Below, in pieces: positions 9,027 through 17,270 of a stretch of DNA of 54,802 bases (the stretch's first letter is position 1; each line of letters opens with the position of its first letter). Position numbers and translations under genes: made by a program. Origin of the DNA: Lachnospiraceae bacterium (GTDB lineage Bacteria; Bacillota; Clostridia; Lachnospirales; Lachnospiraceae); NCBI GenBank assembly GCA_014804655.1, contig JAAUZK010000028.1, positions 55,731-110,532 of the forward strand, read 5' to 3'. The notes below the pieces were generated by a model that saw nothing but the letters and a program-made list of their open reading frames with translations, did no database searches and had not been told where the DNA came from.

Positions 9027-9053
9027 TTGACAAGAAAGCGTTACTGGTATAAG
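9027..9053 (+). promoter_or_regulatory. Promoter of the 35-residue peptide gene
   Basis: TTGACA (9027-9032) and TATAAG (9048-9053) are separated by 15 bases. A TG two bases ahead of the -10 (TGG-TATAAG) makes an extended -10 element that can compensate for the short spacer. Confidence 0.5.
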
Positions 9054-9161
9054 CTAACAATAACGTTGCTTAAGCTGGTAAGAACATAAGAGTGAATATG
9101 TTAAGAAAGCATAAGTAATCCGGTTAAAAACAAATAAAACTAAGCAAAGGAGGTATAAATT

Positions 9162-9269
9162 ATGTTTAAAGATATGAAGATCAGGAACAATGTACATGCA
9201 GCGCATAATAAAGCAAATTTCAGTAAGGCGAAACATAAAATTACCTCCGCAGATAGAAGACCATGCTAA
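9162..9269 (+). CDS. Small basic peptide, 35 residues, unknown function
   Basis: A 36-codon frame starts at ATG 9162 directly after an excellent ribosome binding site (AAAGGAGGT, 9146-9154) and ends with TAA at 9267-9269. The product begins MFKDMKIRNNVHAAHNKANF and ends DRRPC. It is rich in Lys, Arg, His and Asn, with no membrane segment or signal, and a single Cys as the last residue. Its own promoter (9027) and a hairpin terminator (9318) frame it as an independent transcription unit between the liv operon and an ABC exporter. I do not recognise the family. The strong translation signal supports a real gene; function is unknown. Confidence 0.6.
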   Translation: MFKDMKIRNNVHAAHNKANFSKAKHKITSADRRPC

Positions 9270-9317
9270 GTAAAGGGACTATGACTGAATTGGTCAATAT
9301 ATGTGCAAGGCTTATTC

Positions 9318-9347
9318 AATGGCTGTGGTAATTTTACCACAGCCATT
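9318..9347 (+). terminator. Hairpin terminator after the small peptide gene
   Basis: AATGGCTGTGGTAA (9318-9331) pairs perfectly with TTACCACAGCCATT (9334-9347), and the helix runs into a short TTTTC. The T tract is weak. The structure sits just before the ribosome binding site of the exporter gene at 9378, so it could instead act as an attenuator for it. Confidence 0.55.
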
Positions 9348-9377
9348 TTCTATGCGTTTATGAGGGGGAGGATAATG

Positions 9378-11111
9378 ATGAAAAAAATATCAAGTTACAT
9401 ATGGGAGTACAGGGTTCCGTACCTGCTTGCCATCGCGTCACTGCTGATTGCGGTTACGCTTGACATGATGGGACCGCGGCTGACGGCACGGGTAGTGGAT
9501 GACGTTATTGTAGGCGGTAATATCGGAGAATTGAAATATCTGCTGTTGGGTTTTCTGGGGATCGGCCTCGGCAGGTGCGTTTTTCAGTATGTGAAGGAAT
9601 ATACCTTTGACAAGAACGGCACGAAGATATCCGGTGACATGAGAAGGGATCTGTTCAGGCACATTCAGGGACTCAGCGCGGATTTCTTTGACAGGAATAA
9701 TACGGGCGAGCTGATGGCGCGTGTAAAAGAGGATGTAGACCGCATCTGGGATGCAATGAGTTATGTCACTATGCTATTGATTGAGGTAATCTACCATACG
9801 AGCATCATTCTGGTGTGCATGTATATGCTTAACTGGAAGCTGGCGCTGATCCCTACGGCGGCAATGCTGCTCTGCGGTTTTATTGCGGTAATCATGGAGC
9901 GCAGGTTGGGAAAGGTCTATGAGGAGATCAGCGAGGAGAATGCGGTGCTCAACACGGTGGCGGAGGAGAACCTTGCGGGTGTGCGGACAGTGAAGGCTTT
10001 TGCCAGAGAGAAGTTCGAAATCAGCAAATTCTTGTCACATAATAAGAGGTACTACGATCTGAATATGGAACAGTCTAAGGTGTTCGTGCGGTATTATCCG
10101 TGTTTTTCTGTTGTGACTAAAGTATTACCGCTGTTGACTATTTTGGTCGGCGGAAAATTTGTCATAGACAGTGAAATGACGCTGGGGCAGCTGACGGCTT
10201 TCGTGGAGTATTCCACCAATATCGTATGGCCGATGGAGATGTTAGGCTGGCTGACCAACAGTTTCTCTGCGGCAGTGGCCTCCAATAAGAAAATCAAGAA
10301 GATCTATGAGGAGAAGCCGAGTGTTGTGGAACCGACTAATCCGGTCAAAATAGAAAAGGTTGCCGGGAAAATCTGCTTCGACCATGTATCATTCCATAAA
10401 GCGGACCAGTATGAGATACTGCACGACATCTCCTTTACAGTGGAGGCGGGCAGGACGCTGGGAATCATGGGCGCTACCGGCGCAGGGAAGACTTCCATCG
10501 TACAGCTTCTGCAGCGCATGTATGATGCCACGGACGGAACCGTCTATCTGGATGATGTGAACATCAAGGAGTTGTCTCTGGAGCAGCTCCGCACCAGCGT
10601 AAGCTACGTGATGCAGGATGTCTTCCTGTTTTCGGATACGATCAATGACAATATTAAGCTGGGTAAGAAAGAGTACATAGATTTTAAGACGGTCAGGAAA
10701 GCTTCCAAGCAGGCGCAGGCGAGCGGATTTATCGAGCGCATGGATGAGGCCTATGACACGGTGATCGGTGAGCGGGGTGTGGGTTTGTCAGGCGGACAGA
10801 AACAACGGATCAGCATCGCAAGGGCGCTGGCCAAGAGAGATCCTGTCCTTGTGCTGGATGATTCCACATCGGCGCTTGATATGGAGACAGAGCACTTAAT
10901 TCAACAGACGCTAAAGGCGCTGGAGAATACGACGAAGATCATTATCGCGCACAGGATCAGTGCGGTGCGGCATGCAGACGAGATCATTGTATTGGATGGC
11001 GGTGCAATCGCGGAGCGCGGCACCCACGAGGAACTGTTGGCTAAGAGAGGGCTCTATTATGAGACTTATGAATCACAGTACGGTGATGTACAGGCAGAAG
11101 CCGCCGTGTAG
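9378..11111 (+). CDS. ABC exporter half-transporter, degenerate-site subunit
   Basis: The 577-residue protein has six membrane spans (about residues 13-300) followed by an ATPase domain: Walker A GATGAGKTS, Q-loop VMQDVFLF, signature LSGGQKQRISIARAL, and Walker B VLVLDDSTSALD. The residue after the Walker B Asp is Asp, not the catalytic Glu, as in the degenerate-site subunits of heterodimeric exporters (BmrC, TM287). It is most likely a multidrug or peptide exporter working as a heterodimer with the next gene. ATG 9378 follows GAGGGGGAGG with 6 bases spacing. Confidence 0.88.
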   Translation: MKKISSYIWEYRVPYLLAIASLLIAVTLDMMGPRLTARVVDDVIVGGNIGELKYLLLGFLGIGLGRCVFQYVKEYTFDKNGTKISGDMRRDLFRHIQGLSADFFDRNNTGELMARVKEDVDRIWDAMSYVTMLLIEVIYHTSIILVCMYMLNWKLALIPTAAMLLCGFIAVIMERRLGKVYEEISEENAVLNTVAEENLAGVRTVKAFAREKFEISKFLSHNKRYYDLNMEQSKVFVRYYPCFSVVTKVLPLLTILVGGKFVIDSEMTLGQLTAFVEYSTNIVWPMEMLGWLTNSFSAAVASNKKIKKIYEEKPSVVEPTNPVKIEKVAGKICFDHVSFHKADQYEILHDISFTVEAGRTLGIMGATGAGKTSIVQLLQRMYDATDGTVYLDDVNIKELSLEQLRTSVSYVMQDVFLFSDTINDNIKLGKKEYIDFKTVRKASKQAQASGFIERMDEAYDTVIGERGVGLSGGQKQRISIARALAKRDPVLVLDDSTSALDMETEHLIQQTLKALENTTKIIIAHRISAVRHADEIIVLDGGAIAERGTHEELLAKRGLYYETYESQYGDVQAEAAV

Positions 11112-11166
11112 ACCGGGAAACGGCAGAAGTAACATGACAGACCCGGCAGCATGGGGAATAAAGAAT

Positions 11167-11203
11167 CTGACATATGTGTCGTATAAAACAGCACATATGT
11201 CAG
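11167..11203 (+). promoter_or_regulatory. Perfect inverted repeat before the second exporter gene
   Basis: CTGACATATGTG (11167-11178) and CACATATGTCAG (11192-11203) form a perfect 12-bp inverted repeat with a 13-base loop. It ends a few bases before the ribosome binding site region of the 11225 gene. No T tract follows. It could be an RNA hairpin that tunes the ratio of the two subunits, or an operator; neither is shown. Confidence 0.5.
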
Positions 11204-11224
11204 AGTGAGAGGATGGTGATAGAA

Positions 11225-12997
11225 ATGGCAGTAAATTCTTATAAAGATGACGAGCAGAGTGTGGAGCGCGGCAAAACACAGACTTTAATGCGCCTGTTTC
11301 GGTATCTGCTTGTTTATAAATGGCAGATCATATTAGTGCTACTGATTATGGGATACGGTGTATTGATCAGTCTGGTCAATCCGCTGATTATGGAATCGGC
11401 AATCGATGATCACATCGCAGTGGGAGATCTAAGCGGGCTATACAAGCTGCTGGCGGTCGCGCTGGTGATCAACTTATTGCTGGTGGTGACGGTGAAACTG
11501 CGCATGTATATTATGGCGAAGGTGTGTAACGAGATCCTGCTGACTATCAGGCAGGAGCTGTATACACATATTCAGAAACTGGATTTCCGTTTCTTTGACA
11601 GCAGACCGACAGGTAAAATATTATCCCGAATCATCGGTGATATCAATTCGCTCAAAGATGTGTTGTCCAACTGTGTGACGACTCTGATACCGGACGGATT
11701 GACGGTTATTGCGGTGGTGGTGATTATGATCTGGAAGAATCCGAAGCTGGCGCTTGCATCCCTGATGACGATTCCGTTTATGGCGGCGGCCATTCTGTTT
11801 ATTCAGATCAAAGCGCATCCGCGATGGCAGCTGTTTCGGAAGAAATCCGCCAACTTAAATGCTTTTATTCATGAGGACATGGCGGGGATGCGGATTATAC
11901 AGAGTTTCCACGCGCAGGGGGAGACGGAGGATACCTTTGAGGAGCTGCTGATGGAACACCGCACGAGCTTCTTTGATGCGGTGCGCATGAGTGACGCTTT
12001 CGGCTCGGTGATCGATCTGTCATGGGGACTTGGCTGTATACTGCTATATTACACGGGCATTGTGGTGCTTGGCGTGGGTCAGGTGTCCGTGGGCACTTTT
12101 ATTGCCTTCGGAACCTATCTGAATATGTTCTGGCAGCCGATTCACAATATCAGTAACTTCTATAATCAGTTGGTGACTAATATTGCAGGAGCAGAGCGGA
12201 TATTCGAGATACTGGACACGCCGCCGGCGATTGCGGACGGCGAAGGCGCGGCGCAGATGCCGCCGATCCGGGGAGAAGTTACTTTTGCGCATGTGAGCTT
12301 TTCCTATGACGATAAGGTAAAAGTACTGGATGACGTGAGCTTCCGGATTAAGCCGGGCGAGACGATTGCACTGGTAGGACCTACCGGTGCGGGTAAATCT
12401 ACGATCGTCAATCTGATCAGCCGGTTCTACGATGTGCAGGAGGGAACCGTAACCGTTGACGGGCATGATGTGAAGAAGGTGTCCATAGAGAGCCTGAGAA
12501 GGCAGATGGGCATCATGACACAGGATAACTTCCTGTTTTCCGGCACAATTAAAGACAACATACGTTATGGAAAATTGGACGCCACGGATGAAGAGATTAT
12601 TGCGGCGGCGAAGGCGGTCAATGCCCATGATTTTATTATGCGCTTGGAGAAGGGGTATGACACTGAGCTTTCAGAGCGGGGCGGCGGGCTGTCCATCGGA
12701 CAGAGACAGCTTCTGGCTTTTGCCAGGACGATGGTCTCCGATCCGAAGATTCTGATTCTGGATGAGGCTACGTCCAGCATTGACACGAAGACGGAGCTGT
12801 TGGTACAGGAGGGAATCGAACATTTGCTTGCTGGCAGGACTTCTTTTGTCATAGCCCACAGGCTCTCCACGATCCAGAAAGCCGACAGGATCTTCGTTGT
12901 GGACGACGGCAGGATCGTCGAGGAGGGAAATGCACGGGAGCTGATGGAGAAGAAGGGCATATACTATCAGTTATACATGGCACAGTTCTGCGTGTAA
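11225..12997 (+). CDS. ABC exporter half-transporter, catalytic subunit
   Basis: The 590-residue partner of the preceding gene has six membrane spans and an ATPase domain with Walker A GPTGAGKST, Q-loop MTQDNFLF, Walker B ILILDEATSSID with the catalytic Glu, and switch AHRLSTIQ. Its signature is LSIGQRQLLAFART rather than LSGGQ. This altered signature in one subunit, with the lost catalytic Glu in the other, is the standard asymmetric arrangement of heterodimeric exporters (BmrD/TM288 side). ATG 11225 was chosen; an ATG at 11213 lies directly against AGAGG and is less likely. No terminator is seen after the stop. Confidence 0.88.
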   Translation: MAVNSYKDDEQSVERGKTQTLMRLFRYLLVYKWQIILVLLIMGYGVLISLVNPLIMESAIDDHIAVGDLSGLYKLLAVALVINLLLVVTVKLRMYIMAKVCNEILLTIRQELYTHIQKLDFRFFDSRPTGKILSRIIGDINSLKDVLSNCVTTLIPDGLTVIAVVVIMIWKNPKLALASLMTIPFMAAAILFIQIKAHPRWQLFRKKSANLNAFIHEDMAGMRIIQSFHAQGETEDTFEELLMEHRTSFFDAVRMSDAFGSVIDLSWGLGCILLYYTGIVVLGVGQVSVGTFIAFGTYLNMFWQPIHNISNFYNQLVTNIAGAERIFEILDTPPAIADGEGAAQMPPIRGEVTFAHVSFSYDDKVKVLDDVSFRIKPGETIALVGPTGAGKSTIVNLISRFYDVQEGTVTVDGHDVKKVSIESLRRQMGIMTQDNFLFSGTIKDNIRYGKLDATDEEIIAAAKAVNAHDFIMRLEKGYDTELSERGGGLSIGQRQLLAFARTMVSDPKILILDEATSSIDTKTELLVQEGIEHLLAGRTSFVIAHRLSTIQKADRIFVVDDGRIVEEGNARELMEKKGIYYQLYMAQFCV

Positions 12998-13036
12998 GTG
13001 TAATGTGAAATATCTGCAAAATTTAGCGTAATCGTG

Positions 13037-13064
13037 TTGACATTATTGTAAATTACTTTATAAT
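13037..13064 (+). promoter_or_regulatory. Promoter of the LacI-family regulator gene
   Basis: TTGACA (13037-13042), 16 bases and TATAAT (13059-13064). The spacer and flanks (CATTATT...AATTAC-TTATAATTT) are nearly the same as the promoter at 19197-19224, which suggests shared control of the regulator and the mannoside genes. A TGTATTG/CAATACA inverted pair lies further downstream. Confidence 0.7.
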
Positions 13065-13193
13065 TTAAGTGTATTGCTTAAAATTTAGTCTGTAATTACT
13101 CGTAACTGGTATATCCCGGTATCGTACGCAGTTTCGGATATCACAATACAAGGAGAAGACCGGTGTAAATACGGGCACAATATTGGGGGAATT

Positions 13194-14222
13194 ATGGCGA
13201 AAGCGGTTAAAATGGCAGATATTGCCAAAGTTATGGGGGTCAGTACGGTCACGGTATCGAAGGCGTTGTCTGACCAGAAGGGTGTCAGCGAGGAACTTCG
13301 CGCCCGAATTAAGAAACAGGCACAGGAGATGGGATACCGGACGGCGGCTTCCATAAGTCAGGAACGGTCGAAGAAGAATGCAAGTTATACCATTGGTGTC
13401 ATCGTGGCGGACCGGTTTCTGGACAAATATGAATCTTTCTACTGGACACTGTATCAGGACGTGGCTACGGCAGCGGTACAGAAAGGGTGTTTTACCATGC
13501 TGGAGGTGCTGCTGAGCGAGGACGAGAATCGGATGATCATGCCCAAACTGCTGCAGGAGAAGAAGTCGGAAGGATTGGTGATCATCGGAAGGCTTAAGAA
13601 AGATTATCTGGAGCAATTGATGGAGTATGCATCGATCCCCGTATTCTTTCTGGATTTCTATGACCGGGACGGAAAGTATGATGCTGTCGTGTCCAACAGT
13701 TTCCATGGCATGTATATCATGACGAATTATCTGTTTGATATGGGGCACCGGGATATCGGGTTTGTAGGCAATGTACTCGCCACGGACAGCATTACTGACC
13801 GTTATTTCGGCTACGTGAAGTCTCTGTATGAACACGGTGTCGATGTGAATAGAGCGTGGGTATTAAACGATAGGGACCCGGACACGGGCAGATCGGACGA
13901 GGGATTTGAGATCAGGCTGCCGGAGCGGATGCCTACGGCGTTTGTATGCAATAATGATGCGGCGGCAGCAATGCTCGTGCAGACATTGCAGCGGGCGGGT
14001 TATCGGGTACCGCAGGATATATCGGTAGTGGGCTATGACAATTATCAGCCGCCGGGGCTGTGTGATGTAGGAATCACTACCTATGAGGCGGATATGAAGG
14101 AGATGGCAAGGCGTGCCGTCAAGAATATGATTCGCAAGATATCGGGAGATCATTACAAGCAGGGCGTGTACATCGTGAACGGCCGGCTGATCTGTAAGGA
14201 CAGCGTGGCGAGGCGGGGATAA
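13194..14222 (+). CDS. LacI-family transcriptional regulator
   Basis: The 342-residue protein opens with a LacI helix-turn-helix, MADIAKVMGVSTVTVSKALS (about residues 7-26), then a hinge region and a type I periplasmic-binding-like sensor domain (TIGVIVADRF at about 66). The end of the sensor has the typical ISVVGYDNY and TTYEADMKEMAR. It probably senses an oligosaccharide and represses the manno-oligosaccharide genes downstream, since the promoter at 19197 resembles its own. GGGGGAATT precedes ATG 13194. The target set is inferred from position and promoter similarity. Confidence 0.9.
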   Translation: MAKAVKMADIAKVMGVSTVTVSKALSDQKGVSEELRARIKKQAQEMGYRTAASISQERSKKNASYTIGVIVADRFLDKYESFYWTLYQDVATAAVQKGCFTMLEVLLSEDENRMIMPKLLQEKKSEGLVIIGRLKKDYLEQLMEYASIPVFFLDFYDRDGKYDAVVSNSFHGMYIMTNYLFDMGHRDIGFVGNVLATDSITDRYFGYVKSLYEHGVDVNRAWVLNDRDPDTGRSDEGFEIRLPERMPTAFVCNNDAAAAMLVQTLQRAGYRVPQDISVVGYDNYQPPGLCDVGITTYEADMKEMARRAVKNMIRKISGDHYKQGVYIVNGRLICKDSVARRG

Positions 14223-14305
14223 ATGATCCGATCATGTGCAGACTTTACGTAGCGCGATAAAGGTAACTAAGAAGTGAAGTATAAATAGAATAATCCCGAA
14301 ACAGA

Positions 14306-14350
14306 ACAGGGGTTAAAGTATAGGCGAACCGGCCTTACTTTAACCCCTGT
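14306..14350. other. Inverted repeat between convergent lacI and araC genes
   Basis: ACAGGGGTTAAAGTA (14306-14320) pairs perfectly with TACTTTAACCCCTGT (14336-14350) around a 15-base loop. The 3' arm contains the araC stop codon. No T tract follows on either strand, so it is not a classical terminator. Its position between convergent genes suggests a shared 3'-end structure. Confidence 0.5.
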
Positions 14351-15242
14351 GTGCATCCCGGTACGCCTGCGGCGTGGTACCCATTTCGCGCTTAAAAAGG
14401 TTGATGAAATGATTGGTGTTCTCGAAGCCCACGTCGAGAGAGATCTCGTGTATCCGTCTGTCGGTGGTCAGAAGCAGATGCGTGGCGACCTCCAGCCTCC
14501 TCAGATTCAGATAGCGAACGGGTGGAGAACCGAATGCCTTAGAGAATTCGTGGCAAATGCGGTACTTACTGATGTGATAACGCGTTTCCAGATCATCCAA
14601 CCGGAGTGGATCGGCAAAGTGCGTATTCAAATATTGTCTGATTTCACACAAATAGGGTGCACACTTATCTTCCGGCGCTTCCAATTTCCATGCATCGATG
14701 AACAAGTCCGTTATTATGCCCTGCAGAAGTAAAGCGTCCGTCAGCTTGTTGCGAAGATTTACATCGGTGCTGCCCGAAAGAAGCCTCTCCATACCGCTGA
14801 GTATGGGAGAATGAGTAGGTAAAATTGTGTGCAGCAACAGTCCGCCAAAGGGGACAAGGGAATCCAGTGTGGCAAGAAGAGAGCCGCGAACCAGGAAAAT
14901 ACTGATTTGCCATGGGGATTGTGCTGCCTCCATTGTGAAAGAAGAGGCAGAGCAGTCCATGTAGAGAAAAGTACCTTCCGTCAGGCTGTGATTTTTTTTG
15001 CCCCAAAGCAGATTTCCGATGCCTGTGCGCGTATAGAGCAGCATGTGACAGTCCATCGGGTTACAGGAGAGCTTATATATAGAAGGAAACTCGATGGTGC
15101 CGCCGCACAGCACAGTGGGCAGACGATCTGTCGTCTCTTCCGAGAGCTCATAGAAGCTTCCGACGAAAGCTTCCAGCAGAAACTCGGGTGTCAGAGGCGG
15201 CTTGACGGATATGGATTTTTCAAAAGTTTCTTGAAATGTCAT
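14340..15242 (-). CDS. AraC-family transcriptional regulator
   Basis: The 300-residue protein has an N-terminal cupin-like sensor region (about 20-170) and a C-terminal AraC/XylS DNA-binding domain (about 200-298) with two helix-turn-helix units. The second contains the family pattern EISLDVGFENTNHFINLFKR. It is divergent from the binding-protein gene at 15664 across a 421-base gap, the usual position for an activator of a sugar-uptake operon. Together with the LacI protein it gives the locus two regulators. The inducer is not known. Confidence 0.9.
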   Translation of the reverse strand: MTFQETFEKSISVKPPLTPEFLLEAFVGSFYELSEETTDRLPTVLCGGTIEFPSIYKLSCNPMDCHMLLYTRTGIGNLLWGKKNHSLTEGTFLYMDCSASSFTMEAAQSPWQISIFLVRGSLLATLDSLVPFGGLLLHTILPTHSPILSGMERLLSGSTDVNLRNKLTDALLLQGIITDLFIDAWKLEAPEDKCAPYLCEIRQYLNTHFADPLRLDDLETRYHISKYRICHEFSKAFGSPPVRYLNLRRLEVATHLLLTTDRRIHEISLDVGFENTNHFINLFKREMGTTPQAYRDAHRG

Positions 15243-15663
15243 ATGGTTTCCCTCAGATTGTCGGCAAAAGCTGTTTGCTTGTCTGTAGTATAGCAGTCAC
15301 TTAAAAAACAGTTTATTCATTAATAGAAATGCTTACTCCGAAAAAAAGGTCGAATGTAAGAGAAATATGTCTTTAGCATCATTATAATTAAAGTAAACTA
15401 TAAAGTAAGCTGATTAAACCTTATAATTTAATCTGGAGAATGTCAATGATGATATTAAAATAAAGATGTGATTTGTGAAAATGCACAAAAAACAATCGTT
15501 AAAATTGTTTAAATAGAAGAAAAGTACAAATACAGCAATAATATTATATAAAATACAATATTGAGTGATGATTAAAATATAAAGCGATGTATACTTAATT
15601 TAAAGTTAATCAATTAACTAGCAGCTCTTAAAAAAGAGCAAAATAAAAAGGAGGATATTTATT
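15243..15663. promoter_or_regulatory. Divergent AT-rich control region, araC and binding-protein gene
   Basis: This 421-base gap has no gene. It is strongly AT-rich and contains TATAAT-like sites at 15383-15388 and 15422-15427. The latter sits in CCTTATAATTTAA, like the -10 regions at 13059 and 19219, but without a clear TTGACA. ATAAAGTAA-like motifs occur near 15400. AGTTAA/TTAACT and GCTCTT/AAGAGC small dyads lie before the AAAAGGAGGA ribosome binding site of the 15664 gene. No promoter could be fixed with confidence; these are candidate sites for the two local regulators. Confidence 0.35.
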
Positions 15664-17112
15664 ATGAAACTGAAGAAAGTATTAGCACTTACTTTAGCCG
15701 CAACGATGACTTTTTCATTAGTAGGCTGCGGCGGCGATGACACAGCAGCAAACACGCCGGCAGCAGACACATCCGCAGATGATGCTACTGATGATGCAGC
15801 GGCACCCGCAGCAGATGATACGGCGGATGACGCAGCGGCACCTGCAGGTGGTTTGACCTACGCTTCCATCACACTTGGTGAGGATTACGAGGATATCACG
15901 ACAACAATTAAATTTATCCATCATAAGACAGACCGTGAAGATGACGGCACAATGGCAGATCTGATAAGCAAGTTTAACGCGATGTATCCTAACATCACTG
16001 TTGAGACAGAAGGTATCACGGATTATGCGGAAGACGCTCTTCTTCGTCTCTCTACAGGCGACTGGGGTGACGTAATGTTTATCCCGGCTGTAGACGCAGC
16101 AGATCTTTCTTCTTATTTCATTCCTTACGGAACAGTAGATGAAATGAGTGAGCTTGTGAACTTTGCTGATCAGTGGAAAGACACGGCAGGTAACTGCTAT
16201 GGTATCGGCTACATGGGTAACGCGCAGGGTATTCTTTACAACAGCAAGGTATTCGCAGACGCAGGTATTACAACGCTTCCGACAACTCCCGATGAGTTCA
16301 TTGCGGCGCTGCAGGCAATCAAGGATAACACAGACGCTATTCCGCTGTATACTAACTACGCGGCAGGCTGGACCATGGGCGGTCAGTGGGACGCATTTCT
16401 TGGCGCAATCACAACAGGCGACGAGACATGGTTAAATCAGAAGTTTGTTCACACGGCAGAGCCTTTCAAGGATAACGGCGACGGCACAGGCGCATACGCT
16501 TTGTACAAGATTCTTTATGACGCAGTTGCACAGGGTCTGATCGAGGATGACTATACGACAACCGACTGGGAAGGCTGTAAGGCAATGATCAACAATGGTG
16601 AGATCGGCACAATGGTACTTGGTTCTTGGGCAATCGCACAGATGAAAGCGGCTGGCGATAATCCGGATGACATCGGATATATGCCTTTCCCGATCACCGT
16701 AAACGGACAGCAGTACACGACAGCGGGTCCTGACTACTGCTTCGGTATCAACATCAATGCATCTGACGATAACAAGGCGGCAGCTATGACATTTGTTAAG
16801 TTCATGGTAGAAGAGTCCGGCTGGTGTGATTTAGAAGGCGGTTACCCGATCTCCAAGACAGCACCTACTTCTTTCGTATTCGATGGCGTTAATGTTGTAA
16901 CGAACGTAACTGCTCTGACAGGCGAGGAAGACATCATGAACGAGATGAACGCTGAATCCGAGCTTTCCTTCAACGCTGGCGGCGACGCTAAGGTTCAGGG
17001 AATCGTAGAGGCGGCAGCTACAGGTTCCCAGAGCTTTGATGATATCATGGCAGACTGGACAGCTAAGTGGAATGACGCTCAGGAGGCACTTGGTGTAGAG
17101 GTTTCCTATTAA
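15664..17112 (+). CDS. Sugar ABC transporter substrate-binding lipoprotein (family 1)
   Basis: The 482-residue protein has a lipoprotein signal ending TMTFSLVGC, an Ala/Asp/Thr linker to about residue 62, and a family 1 extracellular solute-binding domain (ITTTIKFIHHKTDREDDGTM ... NITVETEGITDYAEDALLRL ... LYNSKVFADAGITTLPTTPDEF). It is anchored outside the membrane and delivers an oligosaccharide to the two permeases that follow. The genes after them (2-epimerase and two GH130 phosphorylases) point to beta-1,4-manno-oligosaccharides as ligands, as in Roseburia-type mannan loci. No ATPase gene is in the cluster, so a shared MsmX-type ATPase is likely. Confidence 0.88.
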   Translation: MKLKKVLALTLAATMTFSLVGCGGDDTAANTPAADTSADDATDDAAAPAADDTADDAAAPAGGLTYASITLGEDYEDITTTIKFIHHKTDREDDGTMADLISKFNAMYPNITVETEGITDYAEDALLRLSTGDWGDVMFIPAVDAADLSSYFIPYGTVDEMSELVNFADQWKDTAGNCYGIGYMGNAQGILYNSKVFADAGITTLPTTPDEFIAALQAIKDNTDAIPLYTNYAAGWTMGGQWDAFLGAITTGDETWLNQKFVHTAEPFKDNGDGTGAYALYKILYDAVAQGLIEDDYTTTDWEGCKAMINNGEIGTMVLGSWAIAQMKAAGDNPDDIGYMPFPITVNGQQYTTAGPDYCFGININASDDNKAAAMTFVKFMVEESGWCDLEGGYPISKTAPTSFVFDGVNVVTNVTALTGEEDIMNEMNAESELSFNAGGDAKVQGIVEAAATGSQSFDDIMADWTAKWNDAQEALGVEVSY

Positions 17113-17171
17113 TTAAGAAATTAGCAGTATCAATAAGTAGCTTCATAGAGGCTTCATGTAGGTATTAATTC

Positions 17172-17249
17172 CCGCGGGCAATGAGTCAAAGTCATGCTTG
17201 CATGACCCCGCGGCATTTGAGCCGGGGATAGAATTATTACCCCCGGCTC
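17172..17249 (+). promoter_or_regulatory. GC-rich hairpins between binding-protein and permease genes
   Basis: CCGCGGG (17172-17178) pairs with CCCGCGG (17207-17213) and encloses GTCATG/CATGAC (17191-17196/17201-17206). A second stem GAGCCGGGG (17219-17227) pairs with CCCCGGCTC (17241-17249), 8 bases before the permease ribosome binding site AGGAGG (17258-17263). The high GC contrasts with the AT-rich flanks. As in the liv operon, the location suggests control of the binding-protein to permease ratio. Confidence 0.7.
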
Positions 17250-17270
17250 GAATTATCAGGAGGATAGCAT

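Noticed and set aside
14306..14350. Inverted repeat as a bidirectional terminator
   Set aside because: The stem is perfect, but neither strand has a T tract after it, so it was listed only as an inverted repeat.
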